NCBI GenBank assembly: GCA_017552165.1
Contig: JAFZCF010000133.1
Span: 1-20,669 of the forward strand
Reading direction: 5' to 3'
Length of the DNA stretch: 20,669 bases
From: Clostridia bacterium
GTDB lineage: Bacteria; Bacillota_A; Clostridia; Oscillospirales; CAG-272
Position numbers and translations under genes: made by a program. Shown here piece after piece: positions 6,151 through 15,269 of this stretch (within the stretch, counting starts at the first letter, position 1; every line of letters starts with the position of its first letter). Under the pieces are notes generated by a model that had not been told where the DNA came from, ran no database searches, and saw nothing but the letters and a program-made list of their open reading frames with translations.

Positions 6151-8934
6151 TCACCTGTCCTCGTCTTTTTTTCTTTTTCTCTCGCCGGAAATGAATTTTG
6201 CGATCTCACAGACCGTAAATATCAGTACGGGCACGATGAGAACGCCGGGCAGAGCCGCCGCCTGTATCCCGGAAATCCCGAACGCCGCGCCGATACCCGG
6301 CACTATGAACGAAACGGCAAAGAACAGAGCGACGAACAGTATCAGGGCAAGATGAGCGCCGTTGAACCTGACGTCTCCGCCGAAATATCCCCTGTCGAGC
6401 TTGTATTCAAGAAGCACGGTCAGCTGAGAAACCGCGAAAATCAGGAACGTACAGGTGTAAACCGAAACCGAAGAGATTATTTTGAATCTGACCATCAGAT
6501 AGATCACGGCGACGGTCAGCGCCGCCCAGAGAACGCCGCAGAAAATCGCCATCGGGTTTTTGCCTATCGGGTGCCGCAGTCTCTCCCTGTCTACGTCGGA
6601 TTCGAGGAGTCTGTACGACGGCTTTTCAAACGCTATGACTATCAGCGCGAGAAAATCGATTATCAGTCCGCAGAAAAGCACCTGAGGCGGGGTCAGCATG
6701 GTAAAGCGGGAAATTACCGACGCGAGGACGATGAATATCTTTGCAAACTGGCTCGACAGCATGTATTTGATCATGCGGTGAAGGTTGCGGTATATCGACT
6801 TTCCGCATAGGACAGCGTCGACCATCGCGTTGAAACCGCCCGTTCCTGTCTTAAGGTCCGGATCCGAAACTATAACGTCGGAGACGAATTTAAGCGCGTC
6901 GCAGCCCGTCTCCCTCGTCTGACTGGAGTTTCTCGCGTTGAGCGCGATTCCGCTGACCTCGACCGTGCCGATCGCGCTGTCGGAGATTGTCACGCTGTGA
7001 GAAAAGCCGATATCCGCGTCGCGCATCAGGATAATCTCGTCGAGTTCGGAGCACATAAAGCCGACCTTTTCGCCGTTTTCCTGGAGATATTTCACAAGCT
7101 GGCGCTTCTGATATACCGACAGGCCGACGTACACCGAATAAAGGCCCGCGTTTGCCCGGAACAGGGCGTCCTTGCTGCCTTTCAGCTCCGCCGATGTCGC
7201 GACCTCGGACGCCGACGTCGCAATACCGAGCGAAGCGGCGAAGCTGAGATTGCTCTCGTCATCTTCGTCGCACAGCATGATCACCTTGATCCCCGCGGCG
7301 CGGCAGCGCGAAATGTTCTTCGCCGCGTCGGGAAGCACCGACTCTTTGATGGCTATCATGCCCTCGAGAGTCAGATCGGTCTGGCTGGCCGAAATGCGCG
7401 TCAGATTGTTATACGTCGTGTCCTTTGACGCGATTGCTATCACGCGGTAGGACATCTTGGTAAGCTCGCGCGCCGTCGAGACGAGGGACTCCATTTTTTC
7501 GTCGTCCATGTCGTAGACCCTGCCGTTTTCGCAAAAATATCTGCATCTCGGAAGGACCTTGACGTATTCTCCCCTGATCGCCGCGACAAAGCCGTTGCCG
7601 TACCTTACGAGCGAGGTATCGAAGATCGATTCCCTGCCCCTTGAAATATGCTCGAGGAGCGGATAGTTCTCTTCAAGTTTGACGTTATACTCGCCTATAT
7701 CGCGCGAGGCGTTGATGATGCACTCCTCCTCGGAGGTATTGACGTTGTCGCGCGTCTGGTTTTTTCGGGAAAGGCGGTCGGAGCCGTAAAGCCCCGTCGA
7801 TAGCAGAGCGTATCTGAGGACCCTCGAGGCGTTTCTCCTGTATCCGTGATCCTCGGGTTTGAAAACGTCGTCGTTTGCGTAGACGTATCCGATCTGCGTT
7901 TCGCTCGCGCAGAAACCGTGCTTTTTAGGGACGATCAGGCACGTCAGATTTCTGAGAGTATTAAGACGCGACGTCGAGTTGACGAGCGCTCCGCGGTTCA
8001 CGTCCCCCTTTCTGCTTACCGCGGCGTAAACGCCGCACGCGAGGGAAATATACGCAAACGCGAGATAGAACTCGCTCATCGAGGCGACTGCCGAGGAAAC
8101 TCCGAGCAGGAAGGTGTCGAAGATGCCTCCCGTCCCCCTGCCGAAAATGACGTCTACGGCCGTCAGAACGAATATCCAGACCGTCATGAAGATGGTCCAT
8201 TTTTTGCAGAAATCGTTGACCGAGACAAAAACGTCGTCCTGTTCGTCGCGGAACGGCGGCTTGCCGCCGTTTTTGCGTCTTATCGCCGTGTCGGCACCTA
8301 TGTCGCAGCATATCGCTTTGCCGGTGCCGTGAGTCACGACGGTCGAGGCGAACGCCATGTTTCTGCGTTCAGACTCGGGTATATCGTGAAAATCGACGAA
8401 CTTAGCGTCTTTTCTCGACGCGGTGGTCACGCCGGTCACGGCCGCCTCGAGTATCTCGAGTCCGCTGCTTTCGCACAGTCTCGCGTCGCAGGGTATAATG
8501 TCGCCCGTCGCTATGAGGAAAACGTCTCCGCGGACCATTTCCCGCTGGTGGATGACCGAGAGCTTTCCGCTCCTTATCACCCTGACGGAGGGGAGACCCT
8601 GCTCGCTCACGTTTTTGAGAACGCGCTCCGAACGGATGTACGACGCTATGACGATTATATAATACGTCACGAGCACGCCGATCATGACAAAAAGATTTTT
8701 ACGCTCGTCAAAGACCGCTGCGATGAGCAGCGTGACGAGCATCAGGATCGAGGTGTAATCGAAAATAATGTGCCTCAGATAACCGCCGAATTTGCGGGAG
8801 CCGCCGTAAACGTCGTTCTCCCCGTCCTCCGATCTGCGTTTTCTGATCTCCTTTTCGTCGAGCCCGTGCGTGACGTCGGTCTTAAGGGCTACCTCGACCT
8901 GCTTTATGCTTTTGTCATACCATTTTTCTGCCAT
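6151..8934 (-). CDS. Degenerate P-type ATPase homologue (pseudo-ATPase), 927 aa
   Basis: The domain order is that of a P2A cation pump: a cation-ATPase N-terminal segment (residues 5-40), M1-M2 (about 58-100), actuator domain, M3-M4, phosphorylation and nucleotide domains, then M5-M10. M6 keeps LIIDFLALIVIAFEKP. The catalytic motifs are substituted without a frame break. TGES is TGVT (167-170). PEGL in M4 is SEFY (287-290), keeping the Glu. DKTGT is PKKHG, with Pro336 at the phosphorylated Asp. KGA is RGE (454-456), DPPR is AIKE (528-531), TGD is CDE (555-557) and GDGVND is CSELDE (628-633). ATP-driven pumping by the known mechanism looks impossible. A regulatory, scaffold or ion-sensing role is inference. 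No clear Shine-Dalgarno precedes the ATG, so translation may depend on clpE upstream. Confidence 0.85.
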   Translation of the reverse strand: MAEKWYDKSIKQVEVALKTDVTHGLDEKEIRKRRSEDGENDVYGGSRKFGGYLRHIIFDYTSILMLVTLLIAAVFDERKNLFVMIGVLVTYYIIVIASYIRSERVLKNVSEQGLPSVRVIRSGKLSVIHQREMVRGDVFLIATGDIIPCDARLCESSGLEILEAAVTGVTTASRKDAKFVDFHDIPESERRNMAFASTVVTHGTGKAICCDIGADTAIRRKNGGKPPFRDEQDDVFVSVNDFCKKWTIFMTVWIFVLTAVDVIFGRGTGGIFDTFLLGVSSAVASMSEFYLAFAYISLACGVYAAVSRKGDVNRGALVNSTSRLNTLRNLTCLIVPKKHGFCASETQIGYVYANDDVFKPEDHGYRRNASRVLRYALLSTGLYGSDRLSRKNQTRDNVNTSEEECIINASRDIGEYNVKLEENYPLLEHISRGRESIFDTSLVRYGNGFVAAIRGEYVKVLPRCRYFCENGRVYDMDDEKMESLVSTARELTKMSYRVIAIASKDTTYNNLTRISASQTDLTLEGMIAIKESVLPDAAKNISRCRAAGIKVIMLCDEDDESNLSFAASLGIATSASEVATSAELKGSKDALFRANAGLYSVYVGLSVYQKRQLVKYLQENGEKVGFMCSELDEIILMRDADIGFSHSVTISDSAIGTVEVSGIALNARNSSQTRETGCDALKFVSDVIVSDPDLKTGTGGFNAMVDAVLCGKSIYRNLHRMIKYMLSSQFAKIFIVLASVISRFTMLTPPQVLFCGLIIDFLALIVIAFEKPSYRLLESDVDRERLRHPIGKNPMAIFCGVLWAALTVAVIYLMVRFKIISSVSVYTCTFLIFAVSQLTVLLEYKLDRGYFGGDVRFNGAHLALILFVALFFAVSFIVPGIGAAFGISGIQAAALPGVLIVPVLIFTVCEIAKFISGERKRKKDEDR

Positions 8935-8956
8935 TCAAAGAGCGCCGGTGAGAAAA

Positions 8957-11281
8957 TCAGATTTTCTGAAACGAAAGCGTGCCGTCCTTTACAGTCACGT
9001 AAATACCGGCCACTCCCGGATCGTCGAATAAGATATCCGCTATCCTGTCCTCTACGTTTCTTTCGATATAGCGGCGCATATTGCGCGCGCCGAGTTTGTC
9101 GCTGAAAGAGTTTTCGGCGATATAATCTTTGACCGCGTCGTCATACTTCAGGAATATCTTCTTTTCCGACATGGCGGCGGAGAGCTGTCCGAGCATTATG
9201 CCGGCGATCCCTGCGAAGTTTTCTCTCGACAGGCGGTTGAAGGTTATTATCTCGTCGACCCTGTTAATGAACTCCGGGCGGAGGAACGAGGAGAGACCCT
9301 TCTCGGTTCTTGCGGCGTCGCCGTCGGCGCTCGAGGCGCCGAAGCCGAGCACGGAGCCAGACACGTTCGCTCCGGCGTTCGTCGTCATTACGATGATCGT
9401 GTTCTCAAAATTGACCGTCCTGCCCTGAGCGTCGGTGATTCTGCCGTCGTCGAGTATCTGAAGAAGGATGTTCAGCACGTCGGGGTGCGCCTTCTCGATC
9501 TCGTCGAAAAGCACGACCGAATACGGCTTACGGCGGATCTTTTCGGTCAGCTGTCCCGCCTCATCGTATCCGACGTATCCCGGAGGGGCGCCGATTATAC
9601 GCGAAACGGCGAACTTTTCCATGAACTCCGACATATCGAGCCGTATGAGCATCTCGGGAGAATCGAACAGAGACTCGGCGAGGACCTTGACGAGCTCGGT
9701 CTTGCCGACCCCCGTCGGCCCAGCGAAGATGAACGATACCGGCTTTCTCTTTGCCGACACGCCCGCGCGATTGCGCTTGACGGCGCGAACCACGGCGTCT
9801 ACCGCCTGATCCTGCCCCACTATGCGGGATTTTATGTTTTCCTCGAGCCGTCTGAGCTTTTCGGAATCGCCCTCTACGATGTTGCTGGCGGGAATACCCG
9901 TCCATATCTCGATGACGTCGGCGAGATCCTTTTCAGTCAGCTCGACCTTATCGGTCTCGGCCTTGAGCTCGTCGAGCTCGGCGCCGAGACGCAGGCAGTT
10001 GGATTTCAGCTCGGCGAGCTCCCTGAAATATCCCTCGGAGTCTTCTCCAGCCGGCTGAGACTCATGGGACTTGAGATCGGCGTCCGCCTTTTCAAGCTCC
10101 TTCTTCTTTTCCTGGTATTTCGCAAAAGCGCCGGAGCGCAGCGAAACGGCGGAAAGCGCCTCGTCGAGCAGGTCTATCGCCTTGTCGGGAAGGAACCTGT
10201 CGGTTATATATCTCTCGGAAAGGATGACCGTCTTTCTGAGCACCTCGTCGCTGACCTTTATGCCGTGGAAATCTACGTAGTATTTGCCGATACCTTTGAG
10301 AATGCCGATACAGTCGTTTACCGACGGCTCGTCTATCATCACGGGCTGGAATCGCCGCTCGAGGGCAGCGTCCTTTTCTATGTATTTGCGGTATTCGTTG
10401 AGAGTGGTCGCGCCTATGACCTGAATTTCTCCGCGCGAGAGCGCCGGCTTGAGGATGTTCGAGGCGTTCATCGACCCCTCGGCGTCGCCTGCCGACGCTA
10501 TGGTGTGCACCTCGTCGATGACGAGGATGATATTGCCGAGATTTTTGACCTCCTCGATGAGGTCCTTCATGCGTTTTTCAAACTGTCCCCTGAACTGCGT
10601 GCCGGCGACGATCGCCGTCATGTCAAGCAGATGGATCTCCTTGCCGGCGAGCTTGTAGGGCACGTCGCCGCGCGCTATCTTGAGAGCGAGCGCCTCGGCT
10701 ATCGCCGTCTTGCCGACGCCCGGCTCGCCTATGAGACACGGGTTGTTTTTCTGTCTGCGGCAGAGTATCTGCATGACGCGGCTGAGCTCGCGCTCCCTGC
10801 CTATCACGTCGTCTATCCCGCCGTGAGCCGCTCTGTAAGTCAGATCCGTGCAGTACGTATTGAGATTTTTCTTTTTGGGATTTTGCTTTCCCTGCCCGTT
10901 TTTATCCGTCCCGCCGGCATTTTTGGACGTCCCGCCCTGCTGCGGCGCCGGCCCGAGCCCGAGCTGGCTGAAAAGTTTTCCGAGGTTGAAGAACGGCGCC
11001 CTGCCGTTTGAAAGCCCCTCGCCGGTCGACTCCTCGACGGGATCGGAACTCTCTTCATCGGGGAACTGATCCTCCGCTTCGCTGAGACTCTGTATTTCGT
11101 TCGAGAGCGTCTCCATCGCGTCCTCGGGAAGGCCGAGGTTCTTCATAATGTTGTTGAGGTTAAAAAAATTGAGTTCCGTTGCGCATTGACGGCAGAAGCC
11201 ATCCGTCTGAGTCACGCCGTTTACCGTACGGTTGATGAATATTTCGGCGGGCCTCGTCTTGCACCTTACGCACATTTGCAT
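8957..11281 (-). CDS. clpE: Clp ATPase with N-terminal zinc finger (ClpE-like)
   Basis: Hsp100 unfoldase expected to feed proteins to ClpP or to disaggregate them in the cytoplasm. The 774 residues start with a CxxC-x22-CxxC zinc finger (Cys4, 7, 30, 33), the ClpE hallmark, in place of the ClpC/ClpA N-domain. A Ser/Gly/Asn/Lys-rich linker (about 70-140) follows. AAA module 1 has Walker A GEPGVGKT (185-192), Walker B VIDE (254-257) and Arg309-Arg310. A coiled-coil middle segment (about 385-445) precedes AAA module 2, with GPTGVGKT (521-528) and LFDE (591-594). LGF at 645-647 sits where ClpP-docking tripeptides occur. A good site, CGGAGA, precedes the ATG. No separate CtsR-type operator or promoter fits in the 18-nt gap after cvpA. 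Confidence 0.9.
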   Translation of the reverse strand: MQMCVRCKTRPAEIFINRTVNGVTQTDGFCRQCATELNFFNLNNIMKNLGLPEDAMETLSNEIQSLSEAEDQFPDEESSDPVEESTGEGLSNGRAPFFNLGKLFSQLGLGPAPQQGGTSKNAGGTDKNGQGKQNPKKKNLNTYCTDLTYRAAHGGIDDVIGRERELSRVMQILCRRQKNNPCLIGEPGVGKTAIAEALALKIARGDVPYKLAGKEIHLLDMTAIVAGTQFRGQFEKRMKDLIEEVKNLGNIILVIDEVHTIASAGDAEGSMNASNILKPALSRGEIQVIGATTLNEYRKYIEKDAALERRFQPVMIDEPSVNDCIGILKGIGKYYVDFHGIKVSDEVLRKTVILSERYITDRFLPDKAIDLLDEALSAVSLRSGAFAKYQEKKKELEKADADLKSHESQPAGEDSEGYFRELAELKSNCLRLGAELDELKAETDKVELTEKDLADVIEIWTGIPASNIVEGDSEKLRRLEENIKSRIVGQDQAVDAVVRAVKRNRAGVSAKRKPVSFIFAGPTGVGKTELVKVLAESLFDSPEMLIRLDMSEFMEKFAVSRIIGAPPGYVGYDEAGQLTEKIRRKPYSVVLFDEIEKAHPDVLNILLQILDDGRITDAQGRTVNFENTIIVMTTNAGANVSGSVLGFGASSADGDAARTEKGLSSFLRPEFINRVDEIITFNRLSRENFAGIAGIMLGQLSAAMSEKKIFLKYDDAVKDYIAENSFSDKLGARNMRRYIERNVEDRIADILFDDPGVAGIYVTVKDGTLSFQKI

Positions 11282-11299
11282 GTTATTGTCTCCGTTTTG

Positions 11300-12073
11300 T
11301 CAGAAAAGACCTACGTGTCTGACTATGAAAGTTTTTTCTATTATATCGGTCGGGATCGACTCGATGAGCCCCGAAAGAGGAGGCACGAGCCGGCACGCCG
11401 CGAAGCAGAATATGAAGGCGAGCAGTATCCCTTTAATAAGTCCCACTATCGCGCCGAGCAGGCGGTTGATGCCGCTGAGCGGCGCGGTGCTGAAAATCAC
11501 GTCAAAGAGCTTGATGACTATCAGAGCGAGCAAAAGCGTAGCGACAAACAGGATAATTACCGCGACTCCCTTTGAGATCTTTGTCGAGAGCGGATCCGCT
11601 AGCTCTTCCGCGGCTCCTTTAAGTGCGTCCCCGGTCTTGTCCTTTATCTTTCCGAGAAGCTCGTCGACCGAGCTGCCGAGCCGCTCAAACAGCGCTGAGA
11701 AAGTCGCGCCGCCGTTTGTCAGAGCGTCGAGGAAACTGTCGCTCTTTTCGGCTTCTTCGCTTTTTTCGGTCTCCTCGGAGCCGCTTTTTTCCTCTCCCTC
11801 CGTCGGCTGGGTTTCGGTGCCCTCCGTCTCCTCTGGCACGATCTTTTCGATCAGCTCGATGATCTTTTCGTTTACGCCTTCGTTGACGAATTTTTCGTTC
11901 AGCCATACGGCGAGCCGGTCCGAAAACGTCATTGAAACGAAAACGGCGGCAACAACGGCAAAAAGAAACGCGAGCGACTTAAAAAACCCCCGTTTTATCC
12001 CGGTTATAAGACTTATGACGATTATCAGGACGGCTATCCCGTCGAGTATCAGAGAAGGTATCGAAAATTCCAT
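11300..12073 (-). CDS. CvpA family membrane protein with acidic linker
   Basis: 257 residues, four predicted membrane segments (about 8-26, 32-50, 160-185, 200-222) and the family-like GIKRGFFKSLAF after the first helix. CvpA was named for colicin V production; in Bacillota its exact role is uncertain and generally linked to the envelope. Between helices 2 and 3 is a soluble insert with a strongly acidic, low-complexity stretch of Glu, Thr, Ser and Lys (residues 81-112), followed by a Gly/Asp/Lys amphipathic segment. The ATG at 12073 is chosen because AAGGGG lies 5 nt before it; a longer in-frame reading to 12130 would run well into the preceding gene. The start is 2 nt after the DUF5711 stop, so translation is probably coupled. 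Confidence 0.85.
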   Translation of the reverse strand: MEFSIPSLILDGIAVLIIVISLITGIKRGFFKSLAFLFAVVAAVFVSMTFSDRLAVWLNEKFVNEGVNEKIIELIEKIVPEETEGTETQPTEGEEKSGSEETEKSEEAEKSDSFLDALTNGGATFSALFERLGSSVDELLGKIKDKTGDALKGAAEELADPLSTKISKGVAVIILFVATLLLALIVIKLFDVIFSTAPLSGINRLLGAIVGLIKGILLAFIFCFAACRLVPPLSGLIESIPTDIIEKTFIVRHVGLF

Positions 12074-12075
12074 TA

Positions 12076-13674
12076 TTACCCCTTGTTCTGTTCCTTGAAA
12101 TCGAGTGGAAGCGCGCTTCCGGTATAGCACACGAACGGCTCACCGTTCGAGGCGAAGACAAGATCAAGCGCGGTCGGCAATATTTCGGCGCGATAAGTCT
12201 TTCCGGTCGACGGATCGATCTTCAGCGCGAACTCCTGGAACATTATAAGAACGCACCCGTCGTTCGAGGCGATCTTTATGAGCTCGCCGCTCTCGTTTAC
12301 GCGGATCGTTTCCTTGCCTCTCGTATCGAAGACCCTGATCTCCTTTTCGTCGCCGACAACGCCGGCGTTGCAGGTCAGACATATAAGATTGTTCGCCGCG
12401 TACGCCCTGACGAGGTTCTGTGTGACGGGAAGGACCTCGTTGAGCTTGATCCCATCGTCGCCGTAAACTATTATCCTGTCTGTGTACACGACGGCAAAAC
12501 CGCCGCCGTTCATGCATTTGACGATCATCGGCACGACGCTGTCGACCGTTATCGTGATGTCCTCTGTGCCGCTTTCGATGTCGACGACGGTGATCTCTGT
12601 GCTGTAATCTCCGTCAAGATCGTAAAGCGCGGCCGTATAGAGCTTCTTTCCGTCCGGGGACAAATCGACCGAAACGGTATATTTGTCCTTCCTTATCTCG
12701 AGACAGTTCCGCAGATCCCTGTCAAAAACGCATATTATCGACTTGTAGTTCTCGTCTCTCGTCACGAGGACGTAGCTTCCCTCGTCGCAGATGGTCCCGC
12801 ACGTTATCGGATTTGACATCGTCTTCTGGGAAAGCGCGGTAAAACTGTTATAGACCGTGTAGCCGTAGCTTGTGTTTCCCGAATCGTATACGAGGAAATA
12901 TTTGGATCCCGCGACGAGTGCCGGGGAATAATACTCGTTTTCGAGATAGAACGCCCTGGCGCCCGAACCCTTGTAAAGAGACGTTGAGCCGGGATTCACG
13001 ACCACAAGGTCGCCGCGATAGACCGCGAACAGAGCGTCAAGACCGCCGCTGTAATACATCGACTCGAAGGACCCGGTGTTGAGACTCGAAAAGTCTATGT
13101 CTTTTAACAGATACTTGAAATTGTCGGTGGTTATCGACGAGCCGAAAACCGCGAGCATTGTAAAGGCAAAAGCCGCAGCGAGCACCATCGATATGAGTTT
13201 GAGGACGGTATATTTTTTCGCGAACGAGGTGAAATATCTGTTTTCGGTATAGATATTCTCGGGGTCGAACCGTATCCGGTCCATCCTGACCGACTGCCGC
13301 TCGCGCCGCTCGGCGCGCCTGCGCCGTTCGGCCTTTTCATCCCTTTCGTCTTCAGTCAGGGATTCCTCACGGCGTATCGCCTTTTCGCGCTTTTTTTCTT
13401 TTTTGGCGGCCTTTTTCTTTGAGCTTTCGTCCTCCTCCGCATCGATGTCCGCGGCGGGCTCAACGTCGGAGTTCTTGACGTACGTCGTGAGCTTCTCGGG
13501 CGAGGTCTTTATCGAGAAGCCGCCGCCCTGAGGGACGTACTCCGTACCCTTTGAAACGTGTTTTTCCTTTCCTTCGGGATCGGAGGACGACGAAAGCGGC
13601 GCGTCCGGGTCGTTGCCGACCGTTTCGAACGTCGTCGTATCGAATATCAATACCTTTTTCGATTCGTCGCCCAT
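12076..13674 (-). CDS. DUF5711 family single-pass membrane protein
   Basis: 532 residues of unknown function. A cytoplasmic N-terminal region of about 150 residues is rich in Lys, Glu and Arg (79-135, probably disordered or coiled coil). One membrane helix (about 156-177) follows, then an extracytoplasmic domain of about 350 residues with repeated short beta-strand patterns such as LVVVNPG, YFLVYDSG, YVLVTRD, LSPDGKKLYTAAL and IIVYGDDG. These look like blades of a beta-propeller. This is the layout of the DUF5711 family, which is found in clostridia beside cvpA, as here. The ribosome binding site AAAGGATCC lies before the ATG. The extracytoplasmic domain could bind wall or protein partners; no enzymatic motif is visible. 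Confidence 0.82.
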   Translation of the reverse strand: MGDESKKVLIFDTTTFETVGNDPDAPLSSSSDPEGKEKHVSKGTEYVPQGGGFSIKTSPEKLTTYVKNSDVEPAADIDAEEDESSKKKAAKKEKKREKAIRREESLTEDERDEKAERRRRAERRERQSVRMDRIRFDPENIYTENRYFTSFAKKYTVLKLISMVLAAAFAFTMLAVFGSSITTDNFKYLLKDIDFSSLNTGSFESMYYSGGLDALFAVYRGDLVVVNPGSTSLYKGSGARAFYLENEYYSPALVAGSKYFLVYDSGNTSYGYTVYNSFTALSQKTMSNPITCGTICDEGSYVLVTRDENYKSIICVFDRDLRNCLEIRKDKYTVSVDLSPDGKKLYTAALYDLDGDYSTEITVVDIESGTEDITITVDSVVPMIVKCMNGGGFAVVYTDRIIVYGDDGIKLNEVLPVTQNLVRAYAANNLICLTCNAGVVGDEKEIRVFDTRGKETIRVNESGELIKIASNDGCVLIMFQEFALKIDPSTGKTYRAEILPTALDLVFASNGEPFVCYTGSALPLDFKEQNKG

Positions 13675-13691
13675 TTCAGGATCCTTTCAGA

Positions 13692-14423
13692 TCAGTAATA
13701 GACCTCGGCGAGGTACAGGCCGTCCGGCGGCGCCGTTATGCCGGCGGCGGTACGGTCTCCCGTTTCGAGAAGTTTTCTTATATCGTCGTCCGTCAGTTTT
13801 CCCTGAGACACGTAGACCAGAGTGCCGACGATTATACGCACCATGTTGTAAAGAAATCCGTTGCCGTACACGTCGACGGTCACGGCGCCGCCCTCCCGGC
13901 GGACTTTTATGTCAAAAATCGTTCTGACAGTCGATTTTACCGCGGCGCCTGCGGCGCAGAACGCGGCGAAATCGTGCTCTCCGACAAGGATCTGCGCGCT
14001 TTCGTTCATTAAGTCAACGTCAAGGGGCGTATGTATCTGCCACGCCCTGCCGCGCAGAAGCGGATCTCTCAGACGCGAGTCGCTTATCAGATATCTGTAA
14101 TGCTTTCCCTTTGCGTCGTATCTCGGATGGAAACCGCCGGGCGCGACGGACGCGTCCGTCACCGCGATATCCTCCGGAAGGAGCGAGTTCATAGCCAAAG
14201 GCAGTTTGTCGGCCGGTACGCTCCCCGACACGGTCTCTATCGAAGCGACGAAACCGGTCGCGTGGACGCCCGCGTCGATACGGGAGCAGCCAGTAACGGA
14301 GCACTCCCCGAAAAGGGTCTCCGCCGCCTTCGTCAGTTCGCCCTGCACGGTCCTGCGGCCCGGCTGAAACTGATATCCGCTGAAATCTCTCCCGTCGAAG
14401 GCGACGCGTATCCTGTACTTCAA
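13692..14423 (-). CDS. truA: tRNA pseudouridine synthase A
   Basis: Converts uridines 38-40 of the tRNA anticodon stem-loop to pseudouridine. The 243 residues carry the TruA signature CSRIDAGVHATG with catalytic Asp50 (most TruA have RTDAGVHA, so Thr is Ile here). Also present are YDAKGKHYRYLI, FAAFCAAGA and the C-terminal FLYNMVRIIVG. The only usable start is TTG at 14423-14421. An in-frame TGA, the stop of ecfT, lies one codon upstream, and no ATG or GTG gives the conserved KYRIRVAFDG start. Initiation may be weak and coupled to ecfT termination, since the gap is 3 nt and the nearest purine run (GGGG) is about 10 nt away. Confidence 0.94.
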   Translation of the reverse strand: MKYRIRVAFDGRDFSGYQFQPGRRTVQGELTKAAETLFGECSVTGCSRIDAGVHATGFVASIETVSGSVPADKLPLAMNSLLPEDIAVTDASVAPGGFHPRYDAKGKHYRYLISDSRLRDPLLRGRAWQIHTPLDVDLMNESAQILVGEHDFAAFCAAGAAVKSTVRTIFDIKVRREGGAVTVDVYGNGFLYNMVRIIVGTLVYVSQGKLTDDDIRKLLETGDRTAAGITAPPDGLYLAEVYY

Positions 14424-14426
14424 CGC

Positions 14427-15269
14427 TCAGTACCCCATCATCCCGATACCGGCAAGCGCCGGAGGAACGTAAACGTTGAGCAGAACGACGGCGGCTATCA
14501 CGGCGGCAAAAACGAGGAGCGAAAGCCAGTCCGTGACCTTAGGGGAGATATCCTTCATCCTCGTTCTTCCCTTCGATCCGTGATAACAGCGGCATTCCAT
14601 CGCCGTGCTCAGGTCTATCGCGTGTCTGATCGACGACGAAAACAGCGGGATGATTACGGGAATCAGCGCCTTTGCACGCTTTAACAGATTGCCTGATTCA
14701 AAATCCGCGCCCCTGGATTTCTGCGCGCTGATTATCCTGTCCGTCTCCTCGATAAGCGTGGGAATGAACCTCAGGGCTATCGACATCATCATAGAGAAGA
14801 CGTGAACGTCGACCCTGAAGAGTCTGAGCGGTTTCATCAGCTCCTCGAGCCCATCCGTGAGCATTATCGGCGAGGTTGTATAGGTTAGAATCACCGAGCT
14901 CCCGGCGAGCAGGCATATTATCCTGACGTCCGTTAGCAGCGCGTTTACCACGCCTTCACGGTATATATGGATGATCTTCCATTCAAGGAGAAGGTTGTCG
15001 CCCTTGACGAAAAACACGCTGTAAAGCGTCGTGAAAATCAGAATGAAGATAAGCGGCTTTATGCTTTTGAGTATTATCCCGAACGGGACCCCGGAAACAG
15101 CTATAAAAGCCGCCGTGGCCGCTAGGATGAAAACGAAGGAGAGAAGCGAACGGCATAGGAACACCGCGACGAGGAACATGACCGTCCCGATGATCTTGAC
15201 CGTCGGATTCATTTTGTGAAGGACGGACGTCCCCGGGAAATACTGGCCGAGAGTTATATCCTTAAGCAT
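14427..15269 (-). CDS. ecfT: ECF transporter transmembrane component EcfT
   Basis: Membrane coupling subunit of an energy-coupling factor importer, linking the two ATPases to exchangeable substrate-binding S components for vitamins, cobalt or nickel. The 280 residues have about five hydrophobic segments and the two EcfT coupling-helix signatures: AQKSRGADF and AMECRCYHG, the latter a variant of the Ala-Arg-Gly box. The ATG overlaps the last 8 nt of ecfA2 and is preceded by GGAGG. No S-component gene is in this window, which fits group II ECF systems whose S components are scattered and share this module. Confidence 0.93.
   Translation of the reverse strand: MLKDITLGQYFPGTSVLHKMNPTVKIIGTVMFLVAVFLCRSLLSFVFILAATAAFIAVSGVPFGIILKSIKPLIFILIFTTLYSVFFVKGDNLLLEWKIIHIYREGVVNALLTDVRIICLLAGSSVILTYTTSPIMLTDGLEELMKPLRLFRVDVHVFSMMMSIALRFIPTLIEETDRIISAQKSRGADFESGNLLKRAKALIPVIIPLFSSSIRHAIDLSTAMECRCYHGSKGRTRMKDISPKVTDWLSLLVFAAVIAAVVLLNVYVPPALAGIGMMGY

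Noticed and set aside
8951..8967. AGAAAAT-CAG-ATTTTCT palindrome over the clpE stop codon
   Set aside because: A weak AT stem with no U-run directly after it; not credible as a terminator between clpE and the pseudo-ATPase gene.
7846..9105. Rightward open frame of 419 codons opposite the pseudo-ATPase gene
   Set aside because: Its codons mirror the conserved membrane protein on the other strand; the product is Arg/Asp/His-rich with no domain, as expected for an antisense shadow in GC-rich DNA.
9485..11011. Rightward open frame of 508 codons opposite clpE
   Set aside because: Antisense shadow of a strongly conserved AAA+ gene; no ribosome binding site or recognisable domain.
12074..12130. 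N-terminal extension of cvpA into the DUF5711 gene
   Set aside because: The extension MLYRKRASTRFQG is unlike CvpA, and a clear ribosome binding site precedes the ATG at 12073.
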